From positions 1 to 64,000 of the forward strand of contig JALHNH010000020.1 of NCBI GenBank assembly GCA_022843625.1: DNA of 64,000 nucleotides, read 5' to 3'. Positions 9,594 to 18,140 of this stretch are shown here, piece after piece (position 1 is the stretch's first letter; each line of letters begins with the position of its first letter). Made by a program: the position numbers and the translations under genes. The notes beneath the pieces are model-generated. The model searched no databases, was not told where the DNA came from, and worked only from the letters and a program-made list of their open reading frames with translations. This DNA is from Bryobacter sp. GTDB taxonomy: Bacteria; Acidobacteriota; Terriglobia; Bryobacterales; Bryobacteraceae.

Positions 9594-10903
9594 TTCTTCT
9601 TTGCCTTCCTTTCTGCGTCGACACAGATGTTCTGTTCGACTTTCAATTTCGTTTTGGGGATCGCAGGCGAATAGCCGATGCAGCGTTCTTTCATTTTGTA
9701 GCCAGTGATGAGGTTGTTCTCGACGACGGTGTTGCTTGCGGGGTCTGGCCGCTCAGCGCCTTTGCCAAAGTAGATGCCACTTCGTAGCAGATCTGGCTCG
9801 TCGCCGAAGTAACATTCAGCGCCTTTGCCGTGGCTTTCGGTACAGCTTGAGGTGTTGAGGAAGCGCATGCGATTTTTGCGCACGATATGGTTTCTTCCGA
9901 TCAGGAAGATGCCGCCATACTTCATCCCTTCGATCTCGTTGTCTTCGATGAGGATGTCTTCACTTCTCATGTCGGGGTTGGTGTTGTTGAGCACAATGCC
10001 GAAGTGGCCTTGCGGATACGCAGTGGCGGGCTTGGCGTTGTAGCAGCGGTTGGAGAGGATCTCACCGTGATGAAAGCCGTCGAGGTCGAGGCATTTGCCG
10101 TTGACCTCCTGAATCAGGTTTTCGGCATACAAACTCTTGTCGACATTGCCTGCTGTGTCGATGCCGACCGGTATGCCGCCGTTGGCCATGTCGACCAGCT
10201 CCACGGGGTAACCGATGTTGACCATCACGTTTTTCAGGACGCGGATGTTGGTAGCGTGGCCGACCTGGATCGCGTCGCGGGCGCTGCCGTTGATTTCATT
10301 TTCCTGGATGAGGCCATCTCGGTTGCGGGGACTTTCGTAGCGGGAATGCGTCCAGATGCCGTTGCCGCGGATGCCCCGCAGTTTGACGAAACGGATCTCA
10401 AAGTCGGCAGTGCCTTCTTCTAAAAGGATGCCGCCGGTGGTGTTGTTTTTGCCCTTGTCGTCCCGTGAGCCTGAGTACTCTATGCGGGCCGTCTGGATGC
10501 GAACCTGACTCGACCTTGAGACGAGGATAGGAAAGTTCACGACATTCCGGATCTCGATGTCTCGCAGGATCACGCCCTGGCAGTTGTCGATGAGGATGCC
10601 GTTGAGGGGATAGAAGTCTGAGAAGGCCTTGTCGTAAGGTGCGATGGGGAAACTACGCTCTAGCTGCTGGCGGTTGCCGTCGAGCTTGAGGCGCTGGATG
10701 GTGAGCTCTTTGAGACCACGCGCGACGATGAGAGCGGGGCCTTTGAAATTGGCTGAGGCCTTGAGGGTAGAACCCGAAGGGGCACCTAGAAGCTGGGTGC
10801 TTTCCTCGATCACCATAGGCTGGTCGAGCACGGTGATGCCGGGCTTGAGCGTAATCTCTTTTGCCGCGAAGGCGAGCATCGCTATGCTTAATAGAATGTC
10901 CAT
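9590..10903 (-). CDS. right-handed parallel beta-helix repeat protein (pectate-lyase-like fold)
   Basis: The track extends this ORF to 11200, but the real protein most likely starts at ATG 10903 with a short signal peptide (MDILLSIAMLAFAAKEI); the extra N-terminus is the antisense of the plus-strand gene. The 437 residues carry many short repeats of the PbH1 type (GVILRDIEIRNVVN, DGLIQENEINGSARD, EDILIEDNEIEGMKYGGIFL, NTVVENNLITGYK), as in pectate lyases, alginate epimerases and NosD-like proteins. It probably binds or cleaves an acidic polysaccharide outside the cytoplasm; no catalytic residues can be assigned. It is the first gene of the six-gene operon. Its start overlaps the divergent gene's start region by 8 bases. 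Confidence 0.78.
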   Translation of the reverse strand: MDILLSIAMLAFAAKEITLKPGITVLDQPMVIEESTQLLGAPSGSTLKASANFKGPALIVARGLKELTIQRLKLDGNRQQLERSFPIAPYDKAFSDFYPLNGILIDNCQGVILRDIEIRNVVNFPILVSRSSQVRIQTARIEYSGSRDDKGKNNTTGGILLEEGTADFEIRFVKLRGIRGNGIWTHSRYESPRNRDGLIQENEINGSARDAIQVGHATNIRVLKNVMVNIGYPVELVDMANGGIPVGIDTAGNVDKSLYAENLIQEVNGKCLDLDGFHHGEILSNRCYNAKPATAYPQGHFGIVLNNTNPDMRSEDILIEDNEIEGMKYGGIFLIGRNHIVRKNRMRFLNTSSCTESHGKGAECYFGDEPDLLRSGIYFGKGAERPDPASNTVVENNLITGYKMKERCIGYSPAIPKTKLKVEQNICVDAERKAKKK

Positions 10904-11678
10904 TCGCTTTGACAAGTTTAGCGTCAGTGCCCCGGCCGGGAGTTGGATCGGGATCGTTGGCCACGGAGAATCTGGAATCGTAGAAGTATTGGAGGCGGCA
11001 GCACACAGTTGCCAGAATCTGAGTGCGCTTGAATTGCCAGCCCGGCTGAGCTGGTTGGCCGAGGCAGAAAGGGTGAGGCGGAGCGGCGGCGTTGTGATTG
11101 CCGGAGCGAGCGACCCTGAGATGCTGCGCAACCTAGCAGATGAAATCTGGTGGCTCGATGGCGGCCAGATGGTGAAGCGTGGCGATGCTAAAGAAGTCAT
11201 AGAGGCTTACCTCAAGAGTGTTTATGCCTCGGTCCCGGAGATGGCCCCGAGTTTGCGGCGGGGCGATGGGCGGGCCGAGATTCTGTCGATTGAAGTGCTC
11301 GATGCAGGCGACAAGCCAACGGCACTGATTGCCAGCGGGGAGCAGGCGGCGATTCGCGTGGTAGCGAAGTACGCTGCCTCAGTAGCTGACCCGGTGATCG
11401 GGATTCTGATCCGGACACGGATTGGCTTTGAAGTGTATGGCACCAATACCGAGTTGGAGCAGTTGAAGCTGGGGCCGGTTGAAGCTGGCCAGACGCGGAC
11501 AGTGACGTTTCGATTTGAGTGTCAACTTTGCCCGCAGAGCTATACGATTACGGCTGCCTCACATGACCCTGACGGGGTATGGCATGAATGGATGGAAGAC
11601 GCGATCAGCTTTGCCGTCTCTGACAGCCGCTACACTGCGGGTGTAGCCAACTTAAGAGCGCGAGCGGAACTTTCTTAA
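10896..11678 (+). CDS. degenerate, shortened ABC-ATPase fused to Wzt-type polysaccharide-binding domain
   Basis: I start it at ATG 10896 (MSIRFDKFSV), preceded by a TATGCT box seven bases upstream, rather than the track's 10644, which is antisense to the beta-helix gene. Residues 1 to about 105 align with the start and end of an ABC ATPase: IGIVGHGESG sits where Walker A should be but lacks the GKS/T, and ASDPEMLRNLADEIWWLDGG...EVIEAYL matches the H-loop and C-terminal end. The Q-loop, signature and Walker B region is missing. Residues about 120-260 (RAEILSIEVLDAG, FEVYGTNTELE, PQSYTITAASHDPDG) match the Wzt C-terminal domain that recognises O-antigen termini. It cannot hydrolyse ATP normally, so a sugar-sensing or scaffold role is an inference. 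Confidence 0.7.
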   Translation: MSIRFDKFSVSAPAGSWIGIVGHGESGIVEVLEAAAHSCQNLSALELPARLSWLAEAERVRRSGGVVIAGASDPEMLRNLADEIWWLDGGQMVKRGDAKEVIEAYLKSVYASVPEMAPSLRRGDGRAEILSIEVLDAGDKPTALIASGEQAAIRVVAKYAASVADPVIGILIRTRIGFEVYGTNTELEQLKLGPVEAGQTRTVTFRFECQLCPQSYTITAASHDPDGVWHEWMEDAISFAVSDSRYTAGVANLRARAELS

Positions 11679-11699
11679 GCGCGATAGCGTATCCGTAGT

Positions 11700-11990
11700 A
11701 TGTTCTGCACAAAATGCGGTGGTGCAATAGAAGAAAAAGCGGGCTTCTGCCCGCTTTGTGGGACCTCCGTTGTAGCGGGAGCGGTCCCTGGACCCACAGT
11801 TGAAAAGAAGCTGGTACGTCCACAAAACGACAAATGGATTGCCGGAGTGTGTCAGGGCTTTGCCCGGTACTTTGGCATCGATGTCACACTGGTTCGACTG
11901 GTGTGGGTATCGACGGTGATCCTTGCGGGTACCGGGCTTCTAGCCTATTTGATCTGCTGGATTGTTATCCCTCGAGAGTATTCAACGTAG
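11700..11990 (+). CDS. zinc-ribbon / PspC-domain membrane protein
   Basis: 96 residues. The N-terminus is a zinc ribbon with two CxxC pairs (CTKCGG and CPLCG), and the rest is a PspC domain (NDKWIAGVCQGFARYFGIDVTLVRL) with one hydrophobic segment (WVSTVILAGTGLLAYLICWIVI). PspC proteins act in the phage-shock or envelope-stress response, but this fusion has no psp neighbours here. The last 26 bases overlap the convergent leuD gene. Confidence 0.85.
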   Translation: MFCTKCGGAIEEKAGFCPLCGTSVVAGAVPGPTVEKKLVRPQNDKWIAGVCQGFARYFGIDVTLVRLVWVSTVILAGTGLLAYLICWIVIPREYST

Positions 11991-12564
11991 AGAATCGCTT
12001 GGCCTCGTAGGCGGCGATTGCATCGTTGTTCTTGAGGATGAATCCAAGTTCGTCGACGCCTTCGAGCAGACACTGCTTCGAAAAGCCGTCAACGTGGAAT
12101 TCTGCCTTGGTGCCGTCGGCAAGAGTGATCGTTTGTGAAGCAAGATCGACTTGTACGCTGGACTCTGGCATCGAGAAAAGCTTCTTGTGAATCTCGGGGC
12201 TCACGACGATGGGGAGCAGACTGTTCTTGAGCGCGTTGCTCTTGAAGATGTCAGCGAAAGAAGTGCTCAGGATGGCACGGAAGCCGTACTGGGTGAGAGC
12301 CCAGGGGGCGTGTTCGCGCGAGCTGCCGCAACCGAAGTTGTCGCCGGCGAGCAGGATCTTGAGGCCCTTGGAGGAATCCTGATTCAGGATGAAGTCTGGC
12401 TTGGGTGTGCCATCGGATTCATAGCGCCAATCGTTGAAGAGCAGGTCGCCCCAGCCTTCCATGTCGGTCTTCTTGAGGAAGCGGGCGGGGATGACCTGGT
12501 CGGTATCGATGTTGTCGACGGGCATGACAACCATGCGGCTTTCAAAGGGTAGGAATTTTTCCAT
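11965..12564 (-). CDS. leuD: 3-isopropylmalate dehydratase small subunit
   Basis: The true start is ATG 12564 (MEKFLPFESRMVVMPVDNIDTDQ), two bases after leuC; the track's longer version runs back through leuC in another frame. The 199-residue length is normal for LeuD. Family motifs present are NIDTDQVIPARFLK, DNFGCGSSREHAPWAL and FADIFKSNALKN. With LeuC it forms the [4Fe-4S] enzyme that isomerises 2-isopropylmalate to 3-isopropylmalate in leucine synthesis. It is the last gene of leuABCD; its 3' end overlaps the convergent PspC gene, so the two transcripts are antisense to each other for 26 bases. Confidence 0.95.
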   Translation of the reverse strand: MEKFLPFESRMVVMPVDNIDTDQVIPARFLKKTDMEGWGDLLFNDWRYESDGTPKPDFILNQDSSKGLKILLAGDNFGCGSSREHAPWALTQYGFRAILSTSFADIFKSNALKNSLLPIVVSPEIHKKLFSMPESSVQVDLASQTITLADGTKAEFHVDGFSKQCLLEGVDELGFILKNNDAIAAYEAKRFSTLNTLEG

Positions 12565-12566
12565 GG

Positions 12567-13982
12567 TTAGTTGCCTCCCAACAGGGTGCGGACATCGGTG
12601 ACTTTGCCAGTGACGGCGCTGGCGGCGGCGGTGAGGGGGCTGGCGAGGAAGGTGCGGCCACCCTTGCCCTGACGGCCTTCGAAGTTGCGGTTCGAAGTGG
12701 AGACGCTGTACTGGCCGGGGCTCAACTGATCGCCGTTCATGGCGATGCACATGCTGCAGCCCGCTTCGCGCCATTCGGCACCGGAGGCACGGAAGATCTC
12801 GTGGAGGCCTTCAGCTTCGGCCTGACGCTTGATCTGCTGCGAGCCGGGGACAACCATGACACGGACGTTGTCAGCAACCTTGCGACCCTTGAGGATCGAG
12901 GCAGCGCTGCGGAGATCGCTCATGCGGGAGTTGGTGCAGGAGCCGATGAAGACTACATCAATGGGATGACCGAGGAGGGGCTTGCCAGCGTCGAGCGCCA
13001 TGTAGGCAAGAGCCTTCTTCAAGCTATCGCGCTCGAGGGCGTCGGCGATGTTGCCTGGATCGGGGATTGAATCGTTGATACCCATGCCCATGCCGGGGTT
13101 GGTGCCGAAGGTGATCATCGGAGCTAGCTTCGCGCCGTCGATCGAGATCGTACGGTCGTAGGTTGCGCCTTCGTCGGTGGGAAGGGTCTTCCAGTAAGCT
13201 ACGGCGGCATCCCAGGCTTCGCCCTTGGGCGAGAAGGTGCGGCCCTTGAGATACTCGAAGGTGGTTTCGTCTGGAGCAATCAGACCCGCGCGAGCGCCGG
13301 CTTCGATTGACATGTTGCAGACCGTCATGCGCTCTTCCATCGAAAGATCGCGAATGGTGGAGCCGCAGAATTCAAAGACGCAACCGGTACCGCCGCCGAT
13401 GCCAATGCGGGCAATCAGAGCGAGGATGATGTCCTTAGCGCCGACGCCGGGGGCAAGCTTGCCTTCTACCAGAACCTGGAAGGATTTAGAGGGCCGTTGG
13501 AGCAGGCACTGACTGGCGAGGACGTGCTCGACTTCGCTGGTGCCGATGCCAAAGGCAAGTGCGCCGAAGGCACCATGGGTGGCAGTGTGGCTATCGCCGC
13601 AGACAACGGTCATGCCAGGCTGGGTGAGGCCGTTTTCGGGGCCAATGACGTGGCAGATGCCTTGCTTGTCGCTTTGGAAGCCGAAGCAGGGGATGCCAAA
13701 TTCACTTGCGTTGCGTTCGAGCTTCTCGACCTGGCTCTTGGCGATGGGGTCGAGGATGGGCAGGTTGCGCGGCGTGGTGGGCGTGGAGTGATCGGTGGTG
13801 GCGAAGGTGAGGTCGGGACGGCGGACCTTGAGGCCACGGCGGCGGAGGCCGTCGAAGGCCTGGGCGCTGGTGACTTCGTGCACGAGGTGGAGGTCGATGA
13901 AGAGTAGAGCGGGAGAGCCGGGAGGGTTGGCTACGACGTGGGAATCCCAAAGTTTTTGAATGATGGTTCTTGGCTGACTCAT
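12567..13982 (-). CDS. leuC: 3-isopropylmalate dehydratase large subunit
   Basis: 471 residues, normal for bacterial LeuC. It has the aconitase-family signatures [13 protein letters not shown], the cluster cysteine in [14 protein letters not shown], and the two further cluster cysteines in [14 protein letters not shown]. Together with LeuD it catalyses the dehydration/rehydration step of leucine biosynthesis in the cytoplasm. It follows leuB by 5 bases and precedes leuD by 2 bases, consistent with one transcript and tight stoichiometry. Confidence 0.97.
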   Translation of the reverse strand: MSQPRTIIQKLWDSHVVANPPGSPALLFIDLHLVHEVTSAQAFDGLRRRGLKVRRPDLTFATTDHSTPTTPRNLPILDPIAKSQVEKLERNASEFGIPCFGFQSDKQGICHVIGPENGLTQPGMTVVCGDSHTATHGAFGALAFGIGTSEVEHVLASQCLLQRPSKSFQVLVEGKLAPGVGAKDIILALIARIGIGGGTGCVFEFCGSTIRDLSMEERMTVCNMSIEAGARAGLIAPDETTFEYLKGRTFSPKGEAWDAAVAYWKTLPTDEGATYDRTISIDGAKLAPMITFGTNPGMGMGINDSIPDPGNIADALERDSLKKALAYMALDAGKPLLGHPIDVVFIGSCTNSRMSDLRSAASILKGRKVADNVRVMVVPGSQQIKRQAEAEGLHEIFRASGAEWREAGCSMCIAMNGDQLSPGQYSVSTSNRNFEGRQGKGGRTFLASPLTAAASAVTGKVTDVRTLLGGN

Positions 13983-13987
13983 ATTAG

Positions 13988-15064
13988 TTATCCGATTGCC
14001 TCACAGATGGCCCTGCCGACTTGTTCGGTTGAGGAGTTGCCTTTGAGGTCTTTTGTGGTGATGCCGGCATTGAGCGTGGCTTCCATGGCGGTGTTGACCG
14101 CAGTTGCCTCTTCGATCAGGCCGAAGGTGTATTCGAACATGGCGGCGATGGAGCCGATAGCGCCGAGGGGGTTAGCAATGCCTTTGCCTGCGATGTCTGG
14201 TGCGGAGCCGTGGACGGGCTCATAGAGGCCGACCCATGCGCCTGAGGGACGCTGTGCGCCGACTGAGGCAGAGGGGAGCATGCCGATGGAGCCGGTGATG
14301 ACAGAGCCTTCGTCAGAGAGGATGTCGCCGAACATGTTCTCCATGAGGAGAACGTCGAACTGGGCAGGCTTGAGGACAAGCTGCATGGCGGCGTTGTCGA
14401 CCAGGAGGTGATCGAGCTGGACGTCGGGGAATTCGGGGGCGATCTCGACTACGACTTTGCGCCAGAGCTGTGAGGTCTCAAGGACGTTGGACTTGTCGAC
14501 GGAGGTGACCTTCTTTTTACGCTTGCGAGCCAAGTTGAAGGCCATGCGGGTAACGCGGGCGATCTCGGCGCGAGTGTAGGTCATGGTGTTGGTGCCACGC
14601 TCTTCGTCGCCTTCGCCCGAGATGCCACGGGGGGTGCCGTAATAGAGGCCGCCGGTGAGTTCGCGGACGATGATCATGTCGACGCCGGTGAGGAGATGGT
14701 TCTTGAGAGGCGAGGCATCGATCAAGGCGTCGTAGGCCTTGACGGGGCGCAGGTTGGCGAAGACGCCGAGAGTCTTGCGGATACCAAGGAGGCCTTTTTC
14801 GGGACGCATGGCGGGAGGCGCGTTGTCGAACTCGGGGAGGCCGAATGCGCCCATGATTGTGGCGTCGGCTTCGAGGGCGAGGCGCTCGGTTTCAGCCGGG
14901 TAGGGAGTGCCCGTCTTGTGGATGGCGATGCCGCCAAGCAGGCCTTCGGTAAGGACTAATTCGTGGTTGAACTTTTTCGCGACGTGGCGGAGGACACGCA
15001 GGCCTTCTGCGGTGACTTCAGTTCCGATTCCATCGCCCGGGAGGGCGAGAACTTTCAATTGCAT
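13988..15064 (-). CDS. leuB: 3-isopropylmalate dehydrogenase
   Basis: 358 residues. Typical features of beta-decarboxylating dehydrogenases are the N-terminal [12 protein letters not shown], the substrate-binding arginines in [23 protein letters not shown] (IVRELTGG loop), the VDKSNVL segment, the Mg-binding aspartates in [11 protein letters not shown] and the NAD-binding [14 protein letters not shown]. It oxidises and decarboxylates 3-isopropylmalate to 2-oxoisocaproate. The gene begins directly where leuA ends (no gap). Confidence 0.97.
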   Translation of the reverse strand: MQLKVLALPGDGIGTEVTAEGLRVLRHVAKKFNHELVLTEGLLGGIAIHKTGTPYPAETERLALEADATIMGAFGLPEFDNAPPAMRPEKGLLGIRKTLGVFANLRPVKAYDALIDASPLKNHLLTGVDMIIVRELTGGLYYGTPRGISGEGDEERGTNTMTYTRAEIARVTRMAFNLARKRKKKVTSVDKSNVLETSQLWRKVVVEIAPEFPDVQLDHLLVDNAAMQLVLKPAQFDVLLMENMFGDILSDEGSVITGSIGMLPSASVGAQRPSGAWVGLYEPVHGSAPDIAGKGIANPLGAIGSIAAMFEYTFGLIEEATAVNTAMEATLNAGITTKDLKGNSSTEQVGRAICEAIG

Positions 15065-16264
15065 CTAGCTGACTTTCTCGGCGGATTTTTCTAGCGCCGT
15101 TTCAATGAATTCGGTGATCTCTTCGTTGGTAAAGCCTTTTTTGTTGTCGGCAGCGTTGGTGAAGAACTCGTAGACCATGTCGAGCTGCTCTTTGGTGAGC
15201 TCTTCAAAGCCGAGTTCTTTGACGCGCTCTTTGAGAGCGTGCCGGCCACTGTGTTTACCAAGGATGAGTTTGCCGGCGGGGACGCCGACGCTGTGGGGGT
15301 CGATGATCTCGTAGGTGCTCTTGTTCTTGAGGTAGCCGTCCTGATGGATGCCTGCCTCGTGAGCGAAGGCGTTTGCGCCAACGATGGCTTTGTTTGGTTG
15401 CGGCCCGAAGGTGATGATGCTCGAGAGCAACTGGCTGGCCGGGTAAAGCTGTTCGGTGACGATGTTGGTGTCGTAGGGGTAGAAGTCGCGACGGGTCTTC
15501 ATGACCATGACTACTTCTTCGAGGGAGCAGTTGCCGGCTCGTTCGCCGATGCCGTTCATGGTGCACTCGATTTGGCGAGCGCCAGCTTTGACGGCGGCGA
15601 GGGAGTTGGCCACGGCGAGGCCAAGATCGTCGTGGCAGTGAACACTGACGATGGCGCGGTCACCGAGGAGACGAGCGATGCGACCGATGCGTTCTGAGTA
15701 GTCTTCGGGAACAGAGTAGCCGACAGTGTCTGGCAGATTGACCGTGGTTGCTCCGGCGGCGACTACGGCGAGGCTGATCTCTTCGAGATAGGCGATGTCG
15801 GTGCGGGTGGCGTCTTCGGCTGAGAACTCTACGTCATCGACATACTTGCGGGCGAGTTCGACGGCGCGGACGGCGTCTTCGAGGACCTGCTGGCGGGTCT
15901 TCTTAAGCTTGAATTCAAGATGGATGTCGCTGGTAGCGATGAAGGTATGGATGCGCGGGCGCCTGGCCTTCTCAAGGGAAGTTGCGGCGCGTTCGACGTC
16001 GCCTTTAGTGGCGCGTGCGAGCGCGGCAACGCGCATGTTGGGAAATTCTTCGCTGACGCGACGGACGGCTTCCCAGTCGCCTTCAGAGGCGATGGGGAAA
16101 CCTGCTTCCATAATGTCGACACCGAGGTCGACGAGTTTTGCAGCCATACGCAGCTTCTCGGGTACGGTCATGCTGCAACCGGGGGACTGCTCTCCATCGC
16201 GCAAAGTCGTGTCAAATATGTAGACTCTGGGCTGATGAATTGGCTGTTTTTGGGCCTCAGTCAT
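15065..16264 (-). CDS. leuA: 2-isopropylmalate synthase, catalytic form without regulatory domain
   Basis: 399 residues. The DRE-TIM signature [13 protein letters not shown], the metal-binding [13 protein letters not shown] and the [14 protein letters not shown] segment identify a LeuA-type synthase that condenses 2-oxoisovalerate with acetyl-CoA. The linker subdomains are present ([13 protein letters not shown]... [13 protein letters not shown]), but the protein stops near where the roughly 120-residue LeuA dimer/allosteric domain (PF08502) should begin; full-length bacterial LeuA is about 500-520 residues. Operon context with leuBCD rules out homocitrate or citramalate synthase as the main role. 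A strong Shine-Dalgarno AGGAGG lies five bases before ATG 16264. Confidence 0.93.
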   Translation of the reverse strand: MTEAQKQPIHQPRVYIFDTTLRDGEQSPGCSMTVPEKLRMAAKLVDLGVDIMEAGFPIASEGDWEAVRRVSEEFPNMRVAALARATKGDVERAATSLEKARRPRIHTFIATSDIHLEFKLKKTRQQVLEDAVRAVELARKYVDDVEFSAEDATRTDIAYLEEISLAVVAAGATTVNLPDTVGYSVPEDYSERIGRIARLLGDRAIVSVHCHDDLGLAVANSLAAVKAGARQIECTMNGIGERAGNCSLEEVVMVMKTRRDFYPYDTNIVTEQLYPASQLLSSIITFGPQPNKAIVGANAFAHEAGIHQDGYLKNKSTYEIIDPHSVGVPAGKLILGKHSGRHALKERVKELGFEELTKEQLDMVYEFFTNAADNKKGFTNEEITEFIETALEKSAEKVS

Positions 16265-16287
16265 GGGCGCCTCCTATTTGCTCTTTT

Positions 16288-16316
16288 ATTATGTTCTGGC
16301 GACTTTGATTTAGCAA
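16288..16316 (-). promoter_or_regulatory. sigma-70-type promoter of leuABCD
   Basis: Reading the minus strand, TTGCTA (complement of 16311-16316) and CATAAT (complement of 16288-16293) are separated by 17 bases, a standard -35/-10 arrangement. The predicted transcript starts about 15-18 bases before leuA's AGGAGG. No attenuator-type leader peptide or T-box fits in so short a leader. Confidence 0.55.
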
Positions 16317-16323
16317 ATTTATA

Positions 16324-16379
16324 TTGCTTGCGTCGGGGATAATCGGTCATAATCAGATAAGGCAGACTTATTCAATAAG
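16324..16379 (+). promoter_or_regulatory. lysR promoter region with palindromic operator
   Basis: TTGCTT (16324-16329) and CATAAT (16348-16353) form a candidate promoter with an 18-base spacer. Downstream at 16367-16379 is a perfect palindrome, CTTATT-C-AATAAG, of the AT-rich dyad type bound by LysR-family regulators. Its place between the divergent leuA and lysR genes suggests autoregulation and control of leu, which is an inference. Confidence 0.5.
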
Positions 16380-16397
16380 CCAAACGAAAGAGGTCCT

Positions 16398-17318
16398 GTG
16401 CTTTTACACTCGCTCAAGGTGTTTTTGTCGGTTGCAAATGAAAAATCCTTCAGCCGTGCGGCTGAGAAGATGTTGCGAACACAACCTGCTATCTCTTTGG
16501 CAGTGCAGCGTTTAGAGGCTGAACTGGAAGAGAAGTTGATTGACCGCTCCGCCAAGGAGCTATTACTCACCGATGCGGGGAAAGTGATAGTGGAATTTGC
16601 GAGGCGCTTCGAGAATCTCGAAGGGGAGATGCACAATTCGCTGGCGGAGTTGAGGGACAACTCGTCGGGGCGGCTCACCATTGGAGCAAACGAATCGACT
16701 TCGTTGTACCTATTGAGCCATATTGAACAGTACAGACGGCAGTATCCGAAGGTGAAGGTTCAGGTACGGCGGAGTTTGTCGAGCAAGATTCCGGCGCAGT
16801 TGATGGACGGGGATCTTGAACTCGGGTTGATCTCGTTTGATCCCGGGGATGAACGGATCGTGTCGACGGTGATCTACACGGACCGGCTTGTGTTTGTGGT
16901 GTCTCCGAATCACCGGTTGGCTTCGAGACCAGAGGTATCGATTACGGAGTTGGGGATGGAGACGTTTATCGCGCACAACGTGTTGAGCCCTTATCGGGAG
17001 ATCGTGCTGCGTGAGTTTCAGCGGCATCGCGTGCCATTGAATATGGACGTGGAGATGCCAACGGTTGAAACGATCCGCAGGTTGGTGCAGCGGAACGAGG
17101 GCGTGGCGTTTCTACCCAAAATGTGCGTGGAGCCAGAACTGGACGCCGGGTTGCTGTGTGAGGTCCGGGTAAAAGAGATGGATGTCGAGCGCAAGATCCG
17201 ACTTGTGTATCCGGCAAAGCGGGCGTTGAGTCATGCGGCTAAGGCGTTTCTTGAATTGGTAGACAAGGATGCAGCTGCTGCAGTGCCGGTGGCCGATCTA
17301 GCTTCGATTATTGGCTAG
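16398..17318 (+). CDS. LysR-family transcriptional regulator (candidate leu regulator)
   Basis: 306 residues. The N-terminal winged helix-turn-helix is clear (LKVFLSVANEKSFSRAAEKMLRTQPAIS and a long VQRLEAELEEKLIDR linker start), followed by the effector-binding periplasmic-protein-like domain (GRLTIGANESTSLYLLSHIEQYRR, FVVSPNHRLASRPEVS). The GTG start at 16398 is supported by AAGAGG four bases upstream. It is divergent from leuA, the usual place for a regulator of the neighbouring operon, and may sense 2-isopropylmalate as LeuO/LeuR-type regulators do; the ligand is inference. Its 3' end overlaps the next, convergent gene by 21 bases. Confidence 0.9.
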   Translation: MLLHSLKVFLSVANEKSFSRAAEKMLRTQPAISLAVQRLEAELEEKLIDRSAKELLLTDAGKVIVEFARRFENLEGEMHNSLAELRDNSSGRLTIGANESTSLYLLSHIEQYRRQYPKVKVQVRRSLSSKIPAQLMDGDLELGLISFDPGDERIVSTVIYTDRLVFVVSPNHRLASRPEVSITELGMETFIAHNVLSPYREIVLREFQRHRVPLNMDVEMPTVETIRRLVQRNEGVAFLPKMCVEPELDAGLLCEVRVKEMDVERKIRLVYPAKRALSHAAKAFLELVDKDAAAAVPVADLASIIG

Positions 17319-17969
17319 GTTCAGATCTGCCAGCTTGATTGGCGGGAAAGGGATTGGCTCTCTCATGTTATCCATGATGTCGCGGGCTTCCGGGAGGAGG
17401 GCCATGAGGCGAAGTGCCAAGATTCCGGCACCGGTTTTGGACAGGTCTGTTTTGCGGACTTCGAACATTGGGAAGGTAGCGGGCATGGGGACTTTTTTCT
17501 CAAGCAGATAGTGTTCGGTCTGAACGTCCATAGCGAGAATACGGTCTGTCTGGATCTTTTTGAATTCCTGGAGGGCTTTGTCGGCGCGGCGTTCCTGGGC
17601 GGCACCGAGCTTGAGCATTTGTTGCATTTGCTGGAAGTGGGTGGGGTTAGTGGGTTCGTTTAGCCAACGCTCCTGGGCGTCGATTTCCATTTGCCTGGCA
17701 CGGTCGGACTGGAAGAGGGCGAAGACGTAGCGCTCGAAAGTTTGGAGTTCAAGTTCGCCTTCAGGGAGGCATTGCAGGAGTAGCTTTGCTTTGAGTGAGT
17801 CGTATTGGCTTCGTTCGCGCGGGTTGTTTTCGAAGATGGTGGTGGGGTTGGCCTGGAGGCCGTGTTTGGTGCTGTTGGATGCGGAGGCGGCGCGGCCTTC
17901 GGCAGTTTTGGGTCCGGTAGACTTCTTTGCGTTGGTGCGATTTGCGTTGATTTGGGCTTGTGTAGCCAT
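17298..17969 (-). CDS. conserved hypothetical protein (NAxxSTGPKTxEG family)
   Basis: 223 residues opening with TQAQINANRTNAKKSTGPKTAEGRAASASNSTKHGL, a motif I know from many uncharacterised proteins that are numerous in Acidobacteria and Planctomycetes. The rest is highly charged and helical (ERYVFALFQSDRARQMEIDAQ), with no signal peptide or membrane segment. AGGA seven bases before the ATG supports the start. I do not know its function. The N-terminal motif is rich in lysine and small residues and might bind nucleic acid, but that is speculation. Confidence 0.7.
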   Translation of the reverse strand: MATQAQINANRTNAKKSTGPKTAEGRAASASNSTKHGLQANPTTIFENNPRERSQYDSLKAKLLLQCLPEGELELQTFERYVFALFQSDRARQMEIDAQERWLNEPTNPTHFQQMQQMLKLGAAQERRADKALQEFKKIQTDRILAMDVQTEHYLLEKKVPMPATFPMFEVRKTDLSKTGAGILALRLMALLPEARDIMDNMREPIPFPPIKLADLNLANNRS

Positions 17970-18003
17970 GGTGATCCTGCTTTCTGAGTTTTTAAATTAG
18001 AAG

Positions 18004-18023
18004 AGGGGCGCAAGAGCGCCCCT
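18004..18023. repeat. short GC-rich hairpin (REP-like)
   Basis: AGGGGCGC and GCGCCCCT form a perfect 8-bp stem around the loop AAGA between two divergent genes. There is no T-run, and its place upstream of both genes does not suit a terminator. Palindromes of this composition occur as dispersed elements in many genomes, but only one copy is visible in this window. Confidence 0.4.
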
Positions 18024-18140
18024 ACGATTGCGAAGGTATCAGTCGGGGTTGGGGAAACGAACCATAGTTTTTGGATCTTGTTGATTTTGGGGGAAATAAA
18101 GTCGAATTTTTCTTTGAACCGATTTGAGAGAATTGAGGGC

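Noticed and set aside
10644-10895. Upstream start of the Wzt-domain ORF in the track
   Set aside because: The extra N-terminus is antisense to the beta-helix gene and unlike any ABC protein; ATG 10896 gives a sensible start.
12565-12774. Long form of LeuD in the track
   Set aside because: The extra residues are out-of-frame leuC; ATG 12564 gives the normal LeuD length.
16265-16397. Leucine attenuator or T-box upstream of leuA
   Set aside because: The promoter-to-start distance is too short, and no leucine-rich leader peptide or T-box motif is visible.
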